A stretch of 64,000 nucleotides of DNA from WRGT01 sp942493035. GTDB lineage: Bacteria; Spirochaetota; UBA4802; UBA5550. Positions 8,178-17,246 of this stretch are shown here, one piece after another. A program made the translations under genes and the position numbers. Position 1 is the first letter of the stretch, and each line of letters begins with the position of its first letter. The stretch spans positions 248,001 through 312,000 of the forward strand of contig OW818666.1 in the NCBI GenBank assembly GCA_942493035.1, in the 5' to 3' direction. The notes below the pieces were generated by a model. The model made no database searches, was not told the origin of the DNA, and saw nothing but the letters and a program-made list of their open reading frames with translations.

Positions 8178-8930
8178 ATGATTAGCAGAATTAAATCTAT
8201 TCTATTTCTGAGTTTTATTATAGTCACAAGTATTATTCTTTTTTTTCCGGCTTTACTTATCTGGTTTGTAACTTTTCCTTTCGACAGGAGGAAGCTGATA
8301 CTCCATCAGTACACATGTTTCTGGGGAGCATTATACACAAGAGTTAATCCTGCCTGGAGAGTTAAAATGATTGACCGGGATAATTTCAGATCCGGCATGA
8401 CTTATGTTGTTGTTTCCAATCACCAGTCTCAGCTGGATATTCTTGTCGCATTTAATCTTTTTAAACATTTTAAATGGGTATCCAAAGCTGAAATTTTCAG
8501 GGTTCCCTTTGTCGGATGGAATATGTATCTTAACAGATACGTCCGTCTGGTGCGCGGTGATAAGGAGAGCGTTAAAGAGATGCTAGCTGTAAGTGAGGAG
8601 AGGCTGAAAGAGGGGAGTTCAATATACATCTTTCCCGAAGGGACACGATCTGATGACGGGATTGTTAAACCATTTAAACCGGGAGCATTTGCTCTTGCTC
8701 ATAAGCTTAAGCTCCCGATTCTCCCCATCGTAATTTCGGGAACGGTTTATGCTCTTCCTAAATATAGTATGAAATATCAGGGTACACACAATCTTTATTT
8801 AAAAATATTGAAAGAAATTCCATACAGCGAATTCTCATCTCTTACAGTTGAAGAGACCGCTGATATGGTGAGAAAAATAATAAGCGATAACGTTGCCGCT
8901 CTTGTTAAGCTTGAGGAGTTAAAAAATTGA
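8178..8930 (+). CDS. plsC: 1-acyl-sn-glycerol-3-phosphate acyltransferase
   Basis: 250 aa. It has an N-terminal membrane segment (about 8-33), then the acyltransferase motif HX4D in NHQSQLD (H82, D87), the VRLVRGD segment and FPEGTRS (152-158). It should acylate lysophosphatidic acid to phosphatidic acid at the inner membrane face. The DUF362 ferredoxin gene overlaps its stop by four bases, indicating translational coupling. The same HX4D and FPEG motifs recur in the C-termini of the two large fusion proteins at 48749-57029. Confidence 0.9.
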   Translation: MISRIKSILFLSFIIVTSIILFFPALLIWFVTFPFDRRKLILHQYTCFWGALYTRVNPAWRVKMIDRDNFRSGMTYVVVSNHQSQLDILVAFNLFKHFKWVSKAEIFRVPFVGWNMYLNRYVRLVRGDKESVKEMLAVSEERLKEGSSIYIFPEGTRSDDGIVKPFKPGAFALAHKLKLPILPIVISGTVYALPKYSMKYQGTHNLYLKILKEIPYSEFSSLTVEETADMVRKIISDNVAALVKLEELKN

Positions 8931-9988
8931 GTAAGGTATATTTCATAAAAACGGAAAATAATGCTTCAGATGAACTCCTTGCTGATAAGCTTAAAACTCT
9001 TATCGCGAAAGAGGGACTGTTTAATTTTATCTCGGAAAAAGATATGGTGGCGGTTAAGACTCATTTCGGAGAGAGCGACAAATCGGGATACCCCAGGCCT
9101 GTAATTTTAAAAGGGATTGGAGAACTTGCCAGAGAGAGGGGAGCTCTCCCTTTTATGACTGAAACTTCAACTCTGTATAAAGGGAACAGGGACAATGCTG
9201 TCATTCATACAGAGCATGCCCACAGGCAGGGTTTCGGATTTGAGAATACAGGTATGTCGATTATTATGGCTGACGGGCTTTACGGCGATGAAGAGGTTGA
9301 GGTAGCCGTAGATGGTAAAATATATAAATCGGTTAAGCTTGCATCGCTTATAGTTAAATCTCAGGCGCTTGTCTGTGTATCTCATTTTACAGGACACCTT
9401 ATTGCCGGATTCGGTGCAGCGCTTAAGAATATGGGTATGGGATGCGCCAGCAGAAAAGGGAAGATGATTCAGCACTCCACTGCAAAGCCTCAGATAATCG
9501 CAGAGGTCTGTACTAAGTGTAAACAGTGTATTACATGGTGTCCCGCTGAAGCGATTACAATGGGTGACGATTCAGCGATAATAGATGGAGAAAAATGCAT
9601 CGGATGCGGAGAGTGTCTTGCGGTCTGCAGATTCGATGCTGTTAAATATAACTGGGGTGCGACTTTTGAAGAGCTCCAGAAAAAAATTGTAGAGCATGCA
9701 TTTGGAGTTTATAAAGCGAATGAAGGGAAGGGTATCTATATCAATATCCTTACCAGAATATCGAAGGACTGCGACTGTATGCCGAGATATGAAAATATCT
9801 GTGGAGATATTGGTGTGCTTGTTTCTCATGATCCTGTCGCTGTGGATGCGGCGTCACTTGATCTTGTAGAGAAATTTGCAGGAAAAAATCTTTCAGAGAT
9901 GGCGTATGACATTCCATATAGATACCAGATAGATTACGCGCGGGAGATCGGATTCGGCGACGCGGATTATGAACTGATTGAGATGTAG
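8927..9988 (+). CDS. DUF362 protein with two 4Fe-4S ferredoxin motifs
   Basis: 353 aa. The N-terminal half is DUF362-like (KTHFGE, then HFTGHLIAGFGAALKNMGMG). At about 188-235 are two ferredoxin motifs, CTKCKQCITWCPA and CIGCGECLAVCRFD, each a CxxCxxCxxxC that can bind a 4Fe-4S cluster. The reaction is unknown; such proteins are common in anaerobes. The start is a TTG at 8927 overlapping the plsC stop (TTGA), supported by GAGGAG eight bases upstream, so it is translationally coupled to plsC. Confidence 0.8.
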   Translation: MSKVYFIKTENNASDELLADKLKTLIAKEGLFNFISEKDMVAVKTHFGESDKSGYPRPVILKGIGELARERGALPFMTETSTLYKGNRDNAVIHTEHAHRQGFGFENTGMSIIMADGLYGDEEVEVAVDGKIYKSVKLASLIVKSQALVCVSHFTGHLIAGFGAALKNMGMGCASRKGKMIQHSTAKPQIIAEVCTKCKQCITWCPAEAITMGDDSAIIDGEKCIGCGECLAVCRFDAVKYNWGATFEELQKKIVEHAFGVYKANEGKGIYINILTRISKDCDCMPRYENICGDIGVLVSHDPVAVDAASLDLVEKFAGKNLSEMAYDIPYRYQIDYAREIGFGDADYELIEM

Positions 9989-10056
9989 AAGAGAAATAAT
10001 TACAAAGTTTAATTGTATAAACGGTCAGTAGTCAGATCCATGCACATCCACACTTT

Positions 10057-10173
10057 CAGCCCCCGCACCCCCGGAGGGGGCAAAGATTAAAAAAAATACA
10101 AAAGATATTTTATCTGATTCATTCCCTGATATTTTTTAAAGTCCCCCTCCGGGGGGTTTAGGGGGCTGGGCTG
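10057..10173. repeat. Separated GC-rich inverted repeat pair
   Basis: The left arm around 10057-10084 (CAGCCCCCGCACCCCCGGAGGGGG) is approximately complementary to the right arm at 10137-10173 (GTCCCCCTCCGGGGGG and then GGGGGCTGGG). They enclose about 55 bp of AT-rich sequence, giving a MITE- or REP-pair-like structure in the 292-bp gap before the flavoprotein gene. Confidence 0.6.
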
Positions 10174-10280
10174 TTATGTTTTAAAAAAAATACCATTTCC
10201 TATTGAAAATCTTTTAAAATTTTGTATATTGAATTTAACCTTGTTCTGAAATATTAAAATGTTTACGGGATTTAACTATT

Positions 10281-11261
10281 ATGGATTTTAATTTAAGTAC
10301 AATATCGTTTGTGGCAGAGAAGAATTTTACTCCGGTTGATACGGGTAAAGTTTATGATGTTCTGATTATCGGAGGCGGGCCTGCAGGGATGACTGCTGCT
10401 GTATACTGTATGAGGAAGGGTGTTGATACAGCTATTATCATTAAAAGTATAGGTGGTCAGGTTGCGGAGACTTCTTCTGTTGAGAATTATCTCGGTTACA
10501 AATATATCAACGGAGTTGAACTTGTTGATAAGTTCAAGGAGCAGGTCTTTCAGTTCAGCATAGGATATGAAGAGGGGCAGGGCGTCAGTGCTGTAACTGA
10601 TGGTGATATTAAAAGCATAACTCTTGATGACGGAAGAGTCCTTCATTCCCGGGCTCTGATTATCGCATCGGGAAAATCGTGGAAGAAGCTCGGGATTCCG
10701 GGGGAACAGCGTCTTACCGGTCATGGTGTTGCATACTGTACAATATGTGATGCTCCGCTTTTTGCAGCGAAAAAAGTTGTAGTTGTCGGAGGTGGGAACT
10801 CCGGCGTTGAGGCCGCCATTGATCTTGCATCAGTTGCATCTGAAGTTGTTATTATTCAGCTGATGGATGAGCTTACAGCCGATAAGATACTGACGGATAA
10901 GCTCAATAGTTTTTCCAATGTAAGTATGATTTTCAGCAGCAGAGTCACTGAGATTATTGGTGAGGATTTAGTAAATGAAGTGACAATCCAGAATGCTGAT
11001 ACAGGTTCCTTTTCGAAGCTGGCGACTGACGGAATTTTTATAGAGATAGGTCTTGATCCTAACAGCAGTTTTGCAAGCGGAGTTGTGGATATGAATTCTG
11101 CCAGTGAAATTCTTGTGGACAGCAGATGCGCAACAAATCGAGAGGGGATATTTGCAGCAGGAGATGTTACTTCCGTTCCGTTTAAACAGATAATCATCGC
11201 GGGTGGAGAGGGAGCTAAAGCCGCACTCTCTGCATGCGAATATATTTTAAAGAGAAATTGA
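10281..11261 (+). CDS. trxB: Thioredoxin-reductase-like NAD(P)H flavoprotein
   Basis: 326 aa. FAD-binding GGGPAG at 31-36, redox-active CTIC (C153, C156) and a second dinucleotide site GGGNSGVEAA; the C-terminal FAD motif is GIFAAGDVTSVPFKQIIIAGGEG. Length and layout fit TrxB or the C-terminal part of AhpF. The next gene, 18 bp on, encodes a two-CxxC thioredoxin-fold protein, so the pair resembles a split AhpF or TrxR/PDO system. The electron donor and true partner are inferred. A 20-residue N-terminal extension precedes the FAD domain. Confidence 0.85.
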   Translation: MDFNLSTISFVAEKNFTPVDTGKVYDVLIIGGGPAGMTAAVYCMRKGVDTAIIIKSIGGQVAETSSVENYLGYKYINGVELVDKFKEQVFQFSIGYEEGQGVSAVTDGDIKSITLDDGRVLHSRALIIASGKSWKKLGIPGEQRLTGHGVAYCTICDAPLFAAKKVVVVGGGNSGVEAAIDLASVASEVVIIQLMDELTADKILTDKLNSFSNVSMIFSSRVTEIIGEDLVNEVTIQNADTGSFSKLATDGIFIEIGLDPNSSFASGVVDMNSASEILVDSRCATNREGIFAAGDVTSVPFKQIIIAGGEGAKAALSACEYILKRN

Positions 11262-11279
11262 AATTGAAGGAGATTTAAT

Positions 11280-11924
11280 ATGGCATTATTCGATGTTAAA
11301 GTGCAGAATCAGTTAAAAGAAATTCTTAAGAATATGAAGGATAACGTTAAGATTATCAACTTTACCCAGGCAATTGAGTGTCCAATGTGCAAAGAGACCA
11401 GAGCTTTTGCCGAGGAGATAGCTTCTTTAAGTGATAAACTTTCAGTTATAGTTTATGATCAGGTGGCAGATAGCGATATGGTGAAGAAGTACGGAGTTGA
11501 AAGAATTCCGGCAATCGTCCTTCTGGACAAAGAGGGCAAAGACCATGGAGTAAAGTTTTACGGACTACCCGGCGGATATGAAATAAATTCATTTCTCGGT
11601 TCAATAATTGAAATGTCGGGAAGAAGAGAGGAGCTCCCTGCTGATATTATTTCAAGAATAAAAAAAATCGACAAGAATGTACATATACAGGTTTTTGTAG
11701 GACTCAGCTGTCCTCATTGCCCGGCTGCAGTGACTGTAGCTCATCGGCTTGCAATGGAAAACAGTAATATTAAGGGTGATATGATAGACTCAAACAACTT
11801 TGTACATCTTGCACAGAAGTATAGCGTAACCGGTGTACCTAAAATTATTATTAATGAGAAGTATGAACTTATGGGAGCGCATCCGATTAATACTGTTCTT
11901 GACGTGATTGAAAGTCTCAAATAG
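11280..11924 (+). CDS. Two-domain glutaredoxin-like disulfide oxidoreductase (PDO type)
   Basis: 214 aa forming two thioredoxin folds, each with a CxxC: CPMC (C34, C37) and CPHC (C144, C147). Each has its cis-proline context (RIPAI, GVPKI). Family members are protein disulfide oxidoreductases or the N-terminal module of AhpF, which carries only one active CxxC. Two sites favour the PDO type. It sits right after the flavoprotein gene with GAAGGAG before the ATG, and is the likely substrate of that reductase (inference). The next gene starts 17 bp downstream. Confidence 0.8.
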   Translation: MALFDVKVQNQLKEILKNMKDNVKIINFTQAIECPMCKETRAFAEEIASLSDKLSVIVYDQVADSDMVKKYGVERIPAIVLLDKEGKDHGVKFYGLPGGYEINSFLGSIIEMSGRREELPADIISRIKKIDKNVHIQVFVGLSCPHCPAAVTVAHRLAMENSNIKGDMIDSNNFVHLAQKYSVTGVPKIIINEKYELMGAHPINTVLDVIESLK

Positions 11925-11940
11925 TGTTACTATCGGGCTT

Positions 11941-12708
11941 ATGAAAAAGTGGTTCAAAGATTATATCTGGTTTATAATATATTCAGGTGCAGTAATCGGA
12001 GCGGTTACCTTGAGTGTGGGGAATCTCGATTATGAATGGCAGTGGTATAGAATTCCGGATTATATAGTATCAATAAATAATGGAGTGAAGGCCGGGCCTC
12101 TTCTTCATGGAGTTTATGTAACAATTCAGATCTCTCTTGCAAGTATACTTTTTGCGTTTATATTCGGATTTGTTTCGGCTCTTTTGCGTATGTCAAATTC
12201 TTTTATAGCAAGGGTCATTTCATATGGATATATCGAATCTATAAGAAATACGCCGCTTATTGTGCAGATCTTTTTTATGTACTTTGCGGTGGCTCCGATA
12301 TTTGACATTAGCGCTTTTGCATCGGCTGTAACAGCGTTATCTCTGTTTGAAGGGGCGTATCTTTCAGAGATAATCCGGGCCGGAATTCTCTCTATCAGAA
12401 AGGGACAGTGGGAGGCGGCGTGGAGTCTGGGACTTGGCAGAATTCAGACATACAGATATGTCATCCTCCCTCTTGCAATGAGACGTGTTCTCCCTCCGCT
12501 TACCGGACAGGGTGTGTCGCTGATAAAGGATTCAGCTCTGGTAAGTACAATTTCGATTTATGATTTAACCATGGTGGGGCAGTCAATTGTTTCGGATACA
12601 TTTTTATCTTTTGAAGTCTGGTTTACAGTTGCAGCTCTTTATCTGATGATGACGGTTCCGTTGTCGCTTTTATCAGGTTATGTCGAAAAAAGGTTTGCAG
12701 TTCATTAG
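11941..12708 (+). CDS. Polar amino-acid ABC transporter permease
   Basis: 255 aa with about five to six membrane segments. It carries the permease loop EAAWSLGLGRIQTYRYVILP (EAA motif with conserved G) that docks the ATPase. The family is HisMQ/GlnP-like. The ATG at 11941 is preferred over a TTG at 11908 that would overlap the upstream gene. It is followed, after a 206-bp gap holding a repeat, by the binding protein and a second permease, so these form an importer for a polar amino acid of unknown identity. Confidence 0.85.
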   Translation: MKKWFKDYIWFIIYSGAVIGAVTLSVGNLDYEWQWYRIPDYIVSINNGVKAGPLLHGVYVTIQISLASILFAFIFGFVSALLRMSNSFIARVISYGYIESIRNTPLIVQIFFMYFAVAPIFDISAFASAVTALSLFEGAYLSEIIRAGILSIRKGQWEAAWSLGLGRIQTYRYVILPLAMRRVLPPLTGQGVSLIKDSALVSTISIYDLTMVGQSIVSDTFLSFEVWFTVAALYLMMTVPLSLLSGYVEKRFAVH

Positions 12709-12756
12709 ATTCAGTCTCAATATAGCAGTTAACGGCTGGATTAAACCGTCTTATCT

Positions 12757-12811
12757 TTCGGCTTCGCTCAGTGATCGTTTTAAACACTGGCTGAGCGGAG
12801 CCGAAGCCTGA
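12757..12811. repeat. Family C inverted repeat
   Basis: Arms TTCGGCTTCGCTCAG and CTGAGCGGAGCCGAAG separated by about 25 bp. A near-identical element is at 17301-17363. Confidence 0.65.
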
Positions 12812-12914
12812 ACGATTTTATCGGTTACATGTTATTGTCGGCGGTATAAAGTTAAAATTCAATAAAAACCCTTTCCCTGCTGTAGGGGGAGTTTTTTAAA
12901 AGGTGAGGTTCTAT

Positions 12915-13712
12915 ATGAAAAAAACAGTTATGCTTATTCTCTCAATATTATTAATACTTTCCGGTTGTGCAAAAAAAGAGACAGGAAATCAGCTTGATGA
13001 AGTAAAAAAGAGAGGTATATTGAGAGTCGGGATGTCAACATTTGTACCCTGGGCTATGAATGACAAAGAGGGGAATTTAATAGGTTTTGAGATAGATGTG
13101 GCGACTCAACTTGCAAAGGATATGGGGGTGAAAGTTGAGTTTGTCCCTACGAAGTGGTCAGGTATTATTCCCGCGCTTCTTACAGGAAAGTTCGATGTTA
13201 TCATCGGAGGAATGGGGATAACTGAAGAGAGAACAAAAAAAGTCGATTTCAGTGACCCATATGATTTTTCAGGGATGTCGATGGTGGCAAGCAGGAAGAA
13301 AGCTCCGGGCTTCAACAAGCTTGCTGATTTTAATAAAAATGAAATACTGATAGCCGCAAGACTCGGGACAACCGCTGCTGAAGCAGCAAAAAAGAATTTC
13401 CCCAATGCTCAGCTTAAACTTTTTGATGATGAAGCTCAGGCTATACAGGAGCTTTTAACTGATAGAGTTCATGCCGTTGTTGCTTCATCTCCGTTGCCTG
13501 AATTTCAGGCAATAAAGTACAGCAGCAGATTTTACCTCCCAGTCGAGGAGACTTTTGAGAATGAGCCCATAGGCTTTGCGATGAAAAAAGGTGAAGATGA
13601 CATGAAGGGATATTTTAACAGCTGGATAAAAAAGAAAACAGGTGACGGTTTTCTTAAAGAGAGAAAAAAATACTGGTTTAAGACAAGAGACTGGGAAAAG
13701 AGAGTGGAGTAG
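12915..13712 (+). CDS. Amino-acid ABC transporter substrate-binding lipoprotein
   Basis: 265 aa. The lipoprotein signal ends LILSGC (Cys 18). Then the extracellular solute-binding family 3 domain: GILRVGMSTFVPW, NLIGFEIDVATQLAKDMG, DVIIGGMGITEERTKKVDFSDPY, which are clear family motifs. It binds a polar amino acid outside the inner membrane and hands it to the two permeases. The ATG at 12915 has GTGAGG seven bases upstream; a GTG at 12903 would only extend it. The second permease gene begins directly after its stop. Confidence 0.9.
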   Translation: MKKTVMLILSILLILSGCAKKETGNQLDEVKKRGILRVGMSTFVPWAMNDKEGNLIGFEIDVATQLAKDMGVKVEFVPTKWSGIIPALLTGKFDVIIGGMGITEERTKKVDFSDPYDFSGMSMVASRKKAPGFNKLADFNKNEILIAARLGTTAAEAAKKNFPNAQLKLFDDEAQAIQELLTDRVHAVVASSPLPEFQAIKYSSRFYLPVEETFENEPIGFAMKKGEDDMKGYFNSWIKKKTGDGFLKERKKYWFKTRDWEKRVE

Positions 13713-14597
13713 ATGTTAAGAGAGAAGATACGTTTTACTTTTCTCGATCTGATACTTCTGTTTTTTCTTATATCGGTTGCCGCATACATTATTTTCAAAA
13801 TGAGAGCAGAACTTCACTATCAATGGGACTGGTCTGCAGTTGCGTCATATATAATCAGATATGACGCAAAGACCGGTTCTTATGTTCCGGGGCTTCTTCT
13901 TGCCGGGCTTGCTGTTACTTTTAAACTTAGCGTCTGGTCTACAATTCTTGCTTCAATCATAGGTCTCTTTATGGGGCTGATGAAAATATCACATAATGCT
14001 ATCCTGAAACTGACGGCATCGCTTTATGTGGGAATAGTAAGAAATATCCCTTCTATTGTATTTATATTTATTTTTTATTTTTTTATCAGCGGTCAGATTG
14101 CCGATGCTTTTGATTTCAATTCCCGCTCTTACTTTTTTTCTAAGCATGAGTCATCTGTTTCATGGATTTTATCTCCCCTCTCAATGATCTCTGTATTTAT
14201 ATCGGCAGTGCTTACTCTTGCACTTTATGAAGGCGCCTACATGACTGAAATTGTCCGTGCCGGGATTGAGTCGATAGAGAAGGGGCAGGGGGAAGCTGCC
14301 GATGCACTGGGGTTTTCGAAATATCAGAAGATGAGGCATATAGTTCTACCTCAGGCTTTTAAACGGATACTCCCGCCCATGGCAGGACAGATAATTTCCG
14401 TGATAAAGGATTCGGCAATTGTATCTGTTATATCAGTTCAGGATCTTACTTTCAGGGGGACTGAGCTCATGGCTTCGACTTACAAAACATATGAGATCTG
14501 GATAACAATTACACTTATGTATTTTGTTCTTACTTATGGATGTTCAATTGCTGTCGGTGTGATTGAAACACGGATGGAGCGGAGAGGATATGTGTGA
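13713..14597 (+). CDS. Polar amino-acid ABC transporter permease, second copy
   Basis: 294 aa, paralogous to the permease at 11941. It has the EAADALGFSKYQKMRHIVLP docking loop, LPPMAGQIISVIKDSAIVSVISVQDL and several membrane segments. Its ATG abuts the stop of the binding protein gene (13710-13712), indicating coupling. No ATP-binding subunit is encoded in the window, so the transporter must use one encoded elsewhere or be incomplete. Confidence 0.85.
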   Translation: MLREKIRFTFLDLILLFFLISVAAYIIFKMRAELHYQWDWSAVASYIIRYDAKTGSYVPGLLLAGLAVTFKLSVWSTILASIIGLFMGLMKISHNAILKLTASLYVGIVRNIPSIVFIFIFYFFISGQIADAFDFNSRSYFFSKHESSVSWILSPLSMISVFISAVLTLALYEGAYMTEIVRAGIESIEKGQGEAADALGFSKYQKMRHIVLPQAFKRILPPMAGQIISVIKDSAIVSVISVQDLTFRGTELMASTYKTYEIWITITLMYFVLTYGCSIAVGVIETRMERRGYV

Positions 14598-14607
14598 CCG
14601 CTGAAAT

Positions 14608-15114
14608 TTACCTGTAGAGAGGATCTGCATTCTCGATATATGTGAGATAAAGGCGCAGATCAAACTCAATCTGATAGTACCCCGGCTCCATATACTCGCA
14701 CAGTTTATAAAATGCTTTATTGTGATCCTTCTCTTTAAGATGAGCCAGTTCATGAACAACGATCAATCGTAGAAATTCTTCAGGTACATTTTTAAATATT
14801 GAAGCAATCTTAATCTCGTTCTTCGCCTTAATTTTAGCCCCCTGAACCTTTGCAATGTAGTAATGCATACCCAGTACATTGTCAATGGGGCTTATTTTAG
14901 AATCATATGTGACTTTATTCAGCGGCTGCGATTTATGAAGAAATTCATTTTTAAGCGAAATTGCAAAATCGTATAGAGCTTTATCTGTACGGATTTTATG
15001 TCCGGCTGGATATTTGTTTAATAAAAATTCCCCGAGTCTTTTTTCCAGTATAAGATTCCTGACCTTGTCTGTTAAATCCCCGGAATACCCTGAGAGATAT
15101 TTAAATTCCTGCAT
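14608..15114 (-). CDS. YgjP-like zinc metallopeptidase (DUF45)
   Basis: 168 aa. The zinc motif VHELAHLKEKDHNKAFY holds HExxH with a third His nine residues on, as in YgjP/DUF45 family proteins related to M48 and SprT. No export signal is seen, so it is cytoplasmic. The ATG at 15114 is preferred (AGGAAAAAT upstream); a TTG at 15180 would add 22 residues. It is convergent with the second permease gene, whose stop is 10 bp away. The physiological substrate is unknown. Confidence 0.75.
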   Translation of the reverse strand: MQEFKYLSGYSGDLTDKVRNLILEKRLGEFLLNKYPAGHKIRTDKALYDFAISLKNEFLHKSQPLNKVTYDSKISPIDNVLGMHYYIAKVQGAKIKAKNEIKIASIFKNVPEEFLRLIVVHELAHLKEKDHNKAFYKLCEYMEPGYYQIEFDLRLYLTYIENADPLYR

Positions 15115-15293
15115 ATTTTTCCTGTAAAATTCATCATTATGTATATTTATACAGAACATATCAGAGCGGATTTCTGTCAACTTTTATGTGGATGATATGG
15201 AGTCTAAAGAAATTGTAAAACAGATTGAGCTTTTCGTAAAATGCTATAGTTTTGATCAGATACAGTTTTACCTACTCGATTTTTTGATTTTTC

Positions 15294-15322
15294 TTGACAT
15301 TGGTGGCGTTTTAGTGTATACT
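15294..15322 (+). promoter_or_regulatory. Strong sigma-70-type promoter
   Basis: TTGACA (15294-15299), 17-bp spacer, TATACT (15317-15322). It lies 30 bp upstream of the ATG of the CsgG-like lipoprotein gene. Only one base of the -10 departs from consensus. Confidence 0.8.
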
Positions 15323-15352
15323 TAAATAATAAAATACATAAAGGAAAACTGT

Positions 15353-15940
15353 ATGAAACTATCAATATTACTTATCCCGATTTTTATTCTAAGCTGTGCA
15401 ACTTCAGATATAGCAGTAGATAAGAAAGCAATGAAGTCAATAAAAACCGTGGCAATTGCACCATTTACTACAATAATAGATCTTAAGAAAGGAATTTTGT
15501 CTGAGGCAGAAGGTAATTTCAGGTCTGCTCTTGTTAAACTGAAATATAAAGTGGTTGAACGCGAGAAGCTCAATGCTCTCCTTAAAGAGAAGGAGTTAGC
15601 TATGGCCGGGGTTACTGAAGAGAACGCGAAAACAATTGGTGCTATGCTTGGCGCCGATGCTGTTCTGGTTGGTGAAATAATAGAATATAATGAATCACAA
15701 AGAGAATCTGAGGATTTTCAGACTAAAAAAGTTGAAGTTAAAACTTTTTATAAATTTCAGATAATTGTAAGGCTTGTTGATGTGTCTACAGGCGCAATAA
15801 TTTTAACAGTGAAAAATGCGCAGTCTGAGGTTATGCAGGATAAAGCTCTTCCGGCATTCAGTTCTCTTGACTCATACCTTAATCTGGTTTTGAATAATAT
15901 GGAGAGTGAACTGGTTGAGGCTATGAAAAAGAAGAAATAA
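15353..15940 (+). CDS. CsgG-like lipoprotein
   Basis: 195 aa. A lipobox-like signal FILSC puts the Cys at 15. The mature part has the CsgG/FlgO-type fold pattern: KTVAIAPFTT strand, VEREKLNALLKEK helix, GAMLGADAVLVGEI, VRLVDVSTGAIILTV. In CsgG relatives this domain forms or supports secretion pores or surface assembly, but the oligomer and substrate here are unknown. A strong promoter precedes it and AAAGGA is the ribosome site. A second CsgG-like protein is at 25038. Confidence 0.7.
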   Translation: MKLSILLIPIFILSCATSDIAVDKKAMKSIKTVAIAPFTTIIDLKKGILSEAEGNFRSALVKLKYKVVEREKLNALLKEKELAMAGVTEENAKTIGAMLGADAVLVGEIIEYNESQRESEDFQTKKVEVKTFYKFQIIVRLVDVSTGAIILTVKNAQSEVMQDKALPAFSSLDSYLNLVLNNMESELVEAMKKKK

Positions 15941-16336
15941 AATATAACCCCACAACACCATAATTGGTAGTTGCTAATAAACTGGCGGAGAGCTTTTTTA
16001 ATACCAGTTTATGGGTACTTATAATGAATACCCATGATGTTGCGGGGTCTGGCATTTATTTAGATATTGTTTTTAAAATGCATATAAGAATTGTTGTTTC
16101 AATGTGAACAAAATTGATAATATGGGCAGTTTATAGAGTTAAAAACTTCTCAGTATGGTTAATTTTAAAATACTTTGAGGTGTAATTTTTATTTATCTTG
16201 ATAAAAAATTTAACAAAAATGAATATGGGAACACTACTTAATGACTGCTGTGATTTTTGAATTTGAAATAAACATTCTATGTACAAATAACTAAATCTGT
16301 ATAATAATGCAGGCCCATAAAACGGAGGAAAACTTT
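15941..16336. other. Intergenic region with a large nested inverted repeat
   Basis: A 396-bp gap. From 15947 to 16048 it can form a long imperfect hairpin: outer ACCCCACAACACCAT pairs with ATGATGTTGCGGGGT, and an inner AATAAACTGG pairs with CCAGTTTAT around a CGGAGAGC core. The structure lies directly downstream of the CsgG-like gene, so it may terminate it. The remainder is AT-rich, with a possible TATAAT at 16300-16305 upstream of the Ig-like gene. Confidence 0.5.
15947..16048. repeat. Long imperfect palindrome
   Basis: About 100 bp with matching ends (ACCCCACAACACCAT / ATGATGTTGCGGGGT) and a nested arm. The core GGCGGAGAG resembles family A repeats. Confidence 0.55.
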
Positions 16337-16744
16337 ATGCTTAGAAAACTTATAGCTTCATCGGTTGGACTCATTTCTATATTTTCGATAATTATATTTT
16401 CAGATATATCTCTTTCTGCCAGTGATAATAATTCGGATACGCAAAAGCCTGCAGCTACAGAAATTGTAAGATTTACAATCAGTCCTGCATCACTGAAAAT
16501 GTATCCCGGAGGCAGCATGCAACTCATTGCCACCGCCTATGACAGCAAAGGAAACAAAATTACAATCACACCTGAGTGGAAAATAAAGAGTGATATATCA
16601 TCACTTGGCGAGTTCGATAAATCGGAAGGGACGAAAGTAATTTTCAGTGCACTCAATTCCGGAACAGGTTCAATAATTGCAGTCTTTAATGATCTTGAAG
16701 CTGAAGTTCATGTTAAAATATTTCAGAGTAAAAGTAAGAAGTAA
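16337..16744 (+). CDS. Secreted Ig-like (BIG2-type) domain protein
   Basis: 135 aa. A signal peptide (about 1-28) is followed by a single Ig-like fold: IVRFTISPASLKMYPGGSMQL is typical of the bacterial Ig-like group 2 start, then TAYDSKGNKITITPEWK and GSIIAVFNDLEAEVHV. It is a single-domain exported protein of unknown ligand. The ATG at 16337 has GGAGG ten bases upstream (seven to eight from its end) and replaces an upstream in-frame start. It is monocistronic. Confidence 0.65.
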   Translation: MLRKLIASSVGLISIFSIIIFSDISLSASDNNSDTQKPAATEIVRFTISPASLKMYPGGSMQLIATAYDSKGNKITITPEWKIKSDISSLGEFDKSEGTKVIFSALNSGTGSIIAVFNDLEAEVHVKIFQSKSKK

Positions 16745-16871
16745 GCAGTATAATGCAGCTGATCAAGAAATGACGGGAGGCTTGCTTCAATCGCGGCTCC
16801 CGGCGATGGGCTGATCTTGTAGAAGCGTGGTTTTACGGGCATAGAGCATTGATTAAATAATTGCGTATGAG

Positions 16872-17246
16872 TTATATATTTTTTTTCACTGGAATTGTTT
16901 TTAAAACAAACCCCATAACGATTGTGCCGATGATCCCCATCACCAGAAGAAAAAGTTTCATATGAACCGATTTAAAAGTCAGTGCCGAAATAGTTATCAT
17001 CGTCCACATTAATGAAATAGAAATAATTTTCATCTTCAGGCTCATCCCTTTCTCTTTTGCAAAATCTTCAATAAATTTTCCGAAAATCCTGTTTGATGCC
17101 AGCCAGTTATACCAGCGTTCGGAGCTCTTTGCAAAGAGGGATGCCGCCAGCAGAACAAAAGGTGTCGTGGGCAATCCTCTCACTACAATTCCAAGACACC
17201 CGATTCCCAGGGACATGAAGCCTAAAGTTATATACAAATATTTCAT
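16872..17246 (-). CDS. YbaN-like inner-membrane protein (DUF454)
   Basis: 124 aa with an N-terminal membrane hairpin and the DUF454 signature LPTTPFVLLAASLFAKSSERW, then further membrane segments (MWTMITISALTF, LLVMGIIGTIVMGFVL). The family is widespread and of unknown function. It stands alone, convergent with the Ig-like gene, with a family C repeat upstream. Confidence 0.85.
   Translation of the reverse strand: MKYLYITLGFMSLGIGCLGIVVRGLPTTPFVLLAASLFAKSSERWYNWLASNRIFGKFIEDFAKEKGMSLKMKIISISLMWTMITISALTFKSVHMKLFLLVMGIIGTIVMGFVLKTIPVKKNI

Noticed and set aside
15175..15180. TTGACA on the minus strand at the in-frame TTG of the YgjP-like gene as its promoter
   Set aside because: The nearest good -10 (TATAAA) is 23 bp away, too far for a standard spacer.
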